Position numbers and translations under genes: made by a program | The notes under the pieces: generated by a model | Told to the model about the DNA's origin: nothing | The model's input: only the letters and a program-made list of their open reading frames with translations | Database searches by the model: none | Source of the DNA: Alphaproteobacteria bacterium | GTDB lineage: Bacteria > Pseudomonadota > Alphaproteobacteria > Reyranellales > Reyranellaceae | Assembly: GCA_013290035.1 (NCBI GenBank) | Contig: JABCYT010000167.1 | Coordinates: 1 to 7,105 of the forward strand | Reading direction: 5' to 3' | Length of the DNA stretch: 7,105 nucleotides | In this document: one piece after another, positions 6,698 to 7,105 of the stretch | How positions within the stretch are numbered: position 1 is the first letter of the stretch | How the letters are laid out: every line of letters starts with the position of its first letter

Positions 6698-7105
6698 TGC
6701 CGGGCCGCGCCCGCTTCGCCTTCGCCGTGCTGGCCTTCGGCTACGCCTTCCTCTACCTGCCGATCGCGCTGGTCATTGCCTACTCGTTCAACGAATCGCG
6801 CATGGTCACGGTGTGGGCGGGCTTCTCGACCAAATGGTGGAGCGCGCTGTTCGCCAACGAGGCGATGCTCTCCGCCGCCTGGCTGTCGCTCCGCATCGGC
6901 CTGGTGAGCGCCACGATGGCTGCGGTCATCGGCCTGGCGGCGGGCTACGTGCTGGCGCGCGTGCCGTCCTTCTTCGGCCGTACCCTGTTCGGCAGCCTGG
7001 TCATCGCGCCCATGGTGATGCCCGAGGTGGTGATGGGCATCTCCATGCTGCTGCTGTTCGTCGGCTCCGAGCGCCTGCTGGGCGGGCCCGAGCGCGGCTT
7101 CCTCA
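6697..7105 (+). CDS. potI: Putrescine/polyamine ABC permease PotI, 5' part
   Basis: The first 136 codons of a permease cut by the right edge of the window; a full PotI is about 280 residues. The ATG overlaps the potH stop (TGATG), with GGAG at 6685-6688 eight bases before it. Recognisable PotI features are FLYLPIALVIAYSFNES (residues 18-34), MVTVWAGFSTKWW (36-48), AAWLSLRIG (58-66) and the IAPMVMPEVVMGISMLLLF stretch (108-126), matching the 'VTVWAGxSTxWY' and 'APLVMPxV' segments of E. coli PotI. It would complete the two-permease channel with PotH. The EAA loop lies beyond the edge and cannot be checked. Confidence 0.92.
   Translation, partial: MPGRARFAFAVLAFGYAFLYLPIALVIAYSFNESRMVTVWAGFSTKWWSALFANEAMLSAAWLSLRIGLVSATMAAVIGLAAGYVLARVPSFFGRTLFGSLVIAPMVMPEVVMGISMLLLFVGSERLLGGPERGFL

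Overview
This window is a single-direction (+ strand) run of nine genes from a GC-rich bacterium. Every gene is tightly packed, and the proteins resemble alphaproteobacterial versions. The short hairpin repeats between genes look like the dispersed intergenic repeats of Rhodospirillales/Hyphomicrobiales-type genomes (a Reyranella- or Bradyrhizobium-like organism is my guess, not something the sequence proves). There are no RNA genes, transposases, phage genes or CRISPR arrays.

Layout. Positions 1-2729 hold the membrane and ATPase part of a branched-chain amino acid type (LIV/HAAT) ABC importer: the 3' end of livH, then livM, livG and livF. No LIV substrate-binding protein is in view; it may lie upstream. 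Only 17 bases after livF begins a polyamine-type ABC importer in the order potF - signal peptidase I - potG - potH - potI (2747 to the right edge, where potI is cut). The order and the protein motifs match the E. coli potFGHI system better than potABCD. The extra gene is a signal peptidase I (lepB family) with an added N-terminal multi-pass membrane domain. Its start overlaps the potF stop by four bases, so the two are probably translated together.

How the parts work together. The LIV proteins form a two-permease, two-ATPase importer for amino acids or related amides. PotF captures a polyamine in the periplasm, PotH and PotI form the channel, and PotG powers it. The signal peptidase presumably cleaves secretory signal peptides, perhaps including that of PotF.

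Three of the eight junctions are enlarged by three different inverted repeats: a 56-bp perfect palindrome between livH and livM, an 11-bp-stem hairpin between livG and livF that overlaps the ribosome binding site, and an approximately 30-bp-arm inverted repeat followed by a T run between potG and potH. At the first two, a short open frame crosses the repeat and its stop codon overlaps the next gene's start (ATGA and TGATG), which would let ribosomes pass the hairpin and restart. These junctions, the embedded signal peptidase and some PotF pocket substitutions are the parts worth a second look. Otherwise this is ordinary transport-gene DNA, and I do not see an obviously new kind of system.
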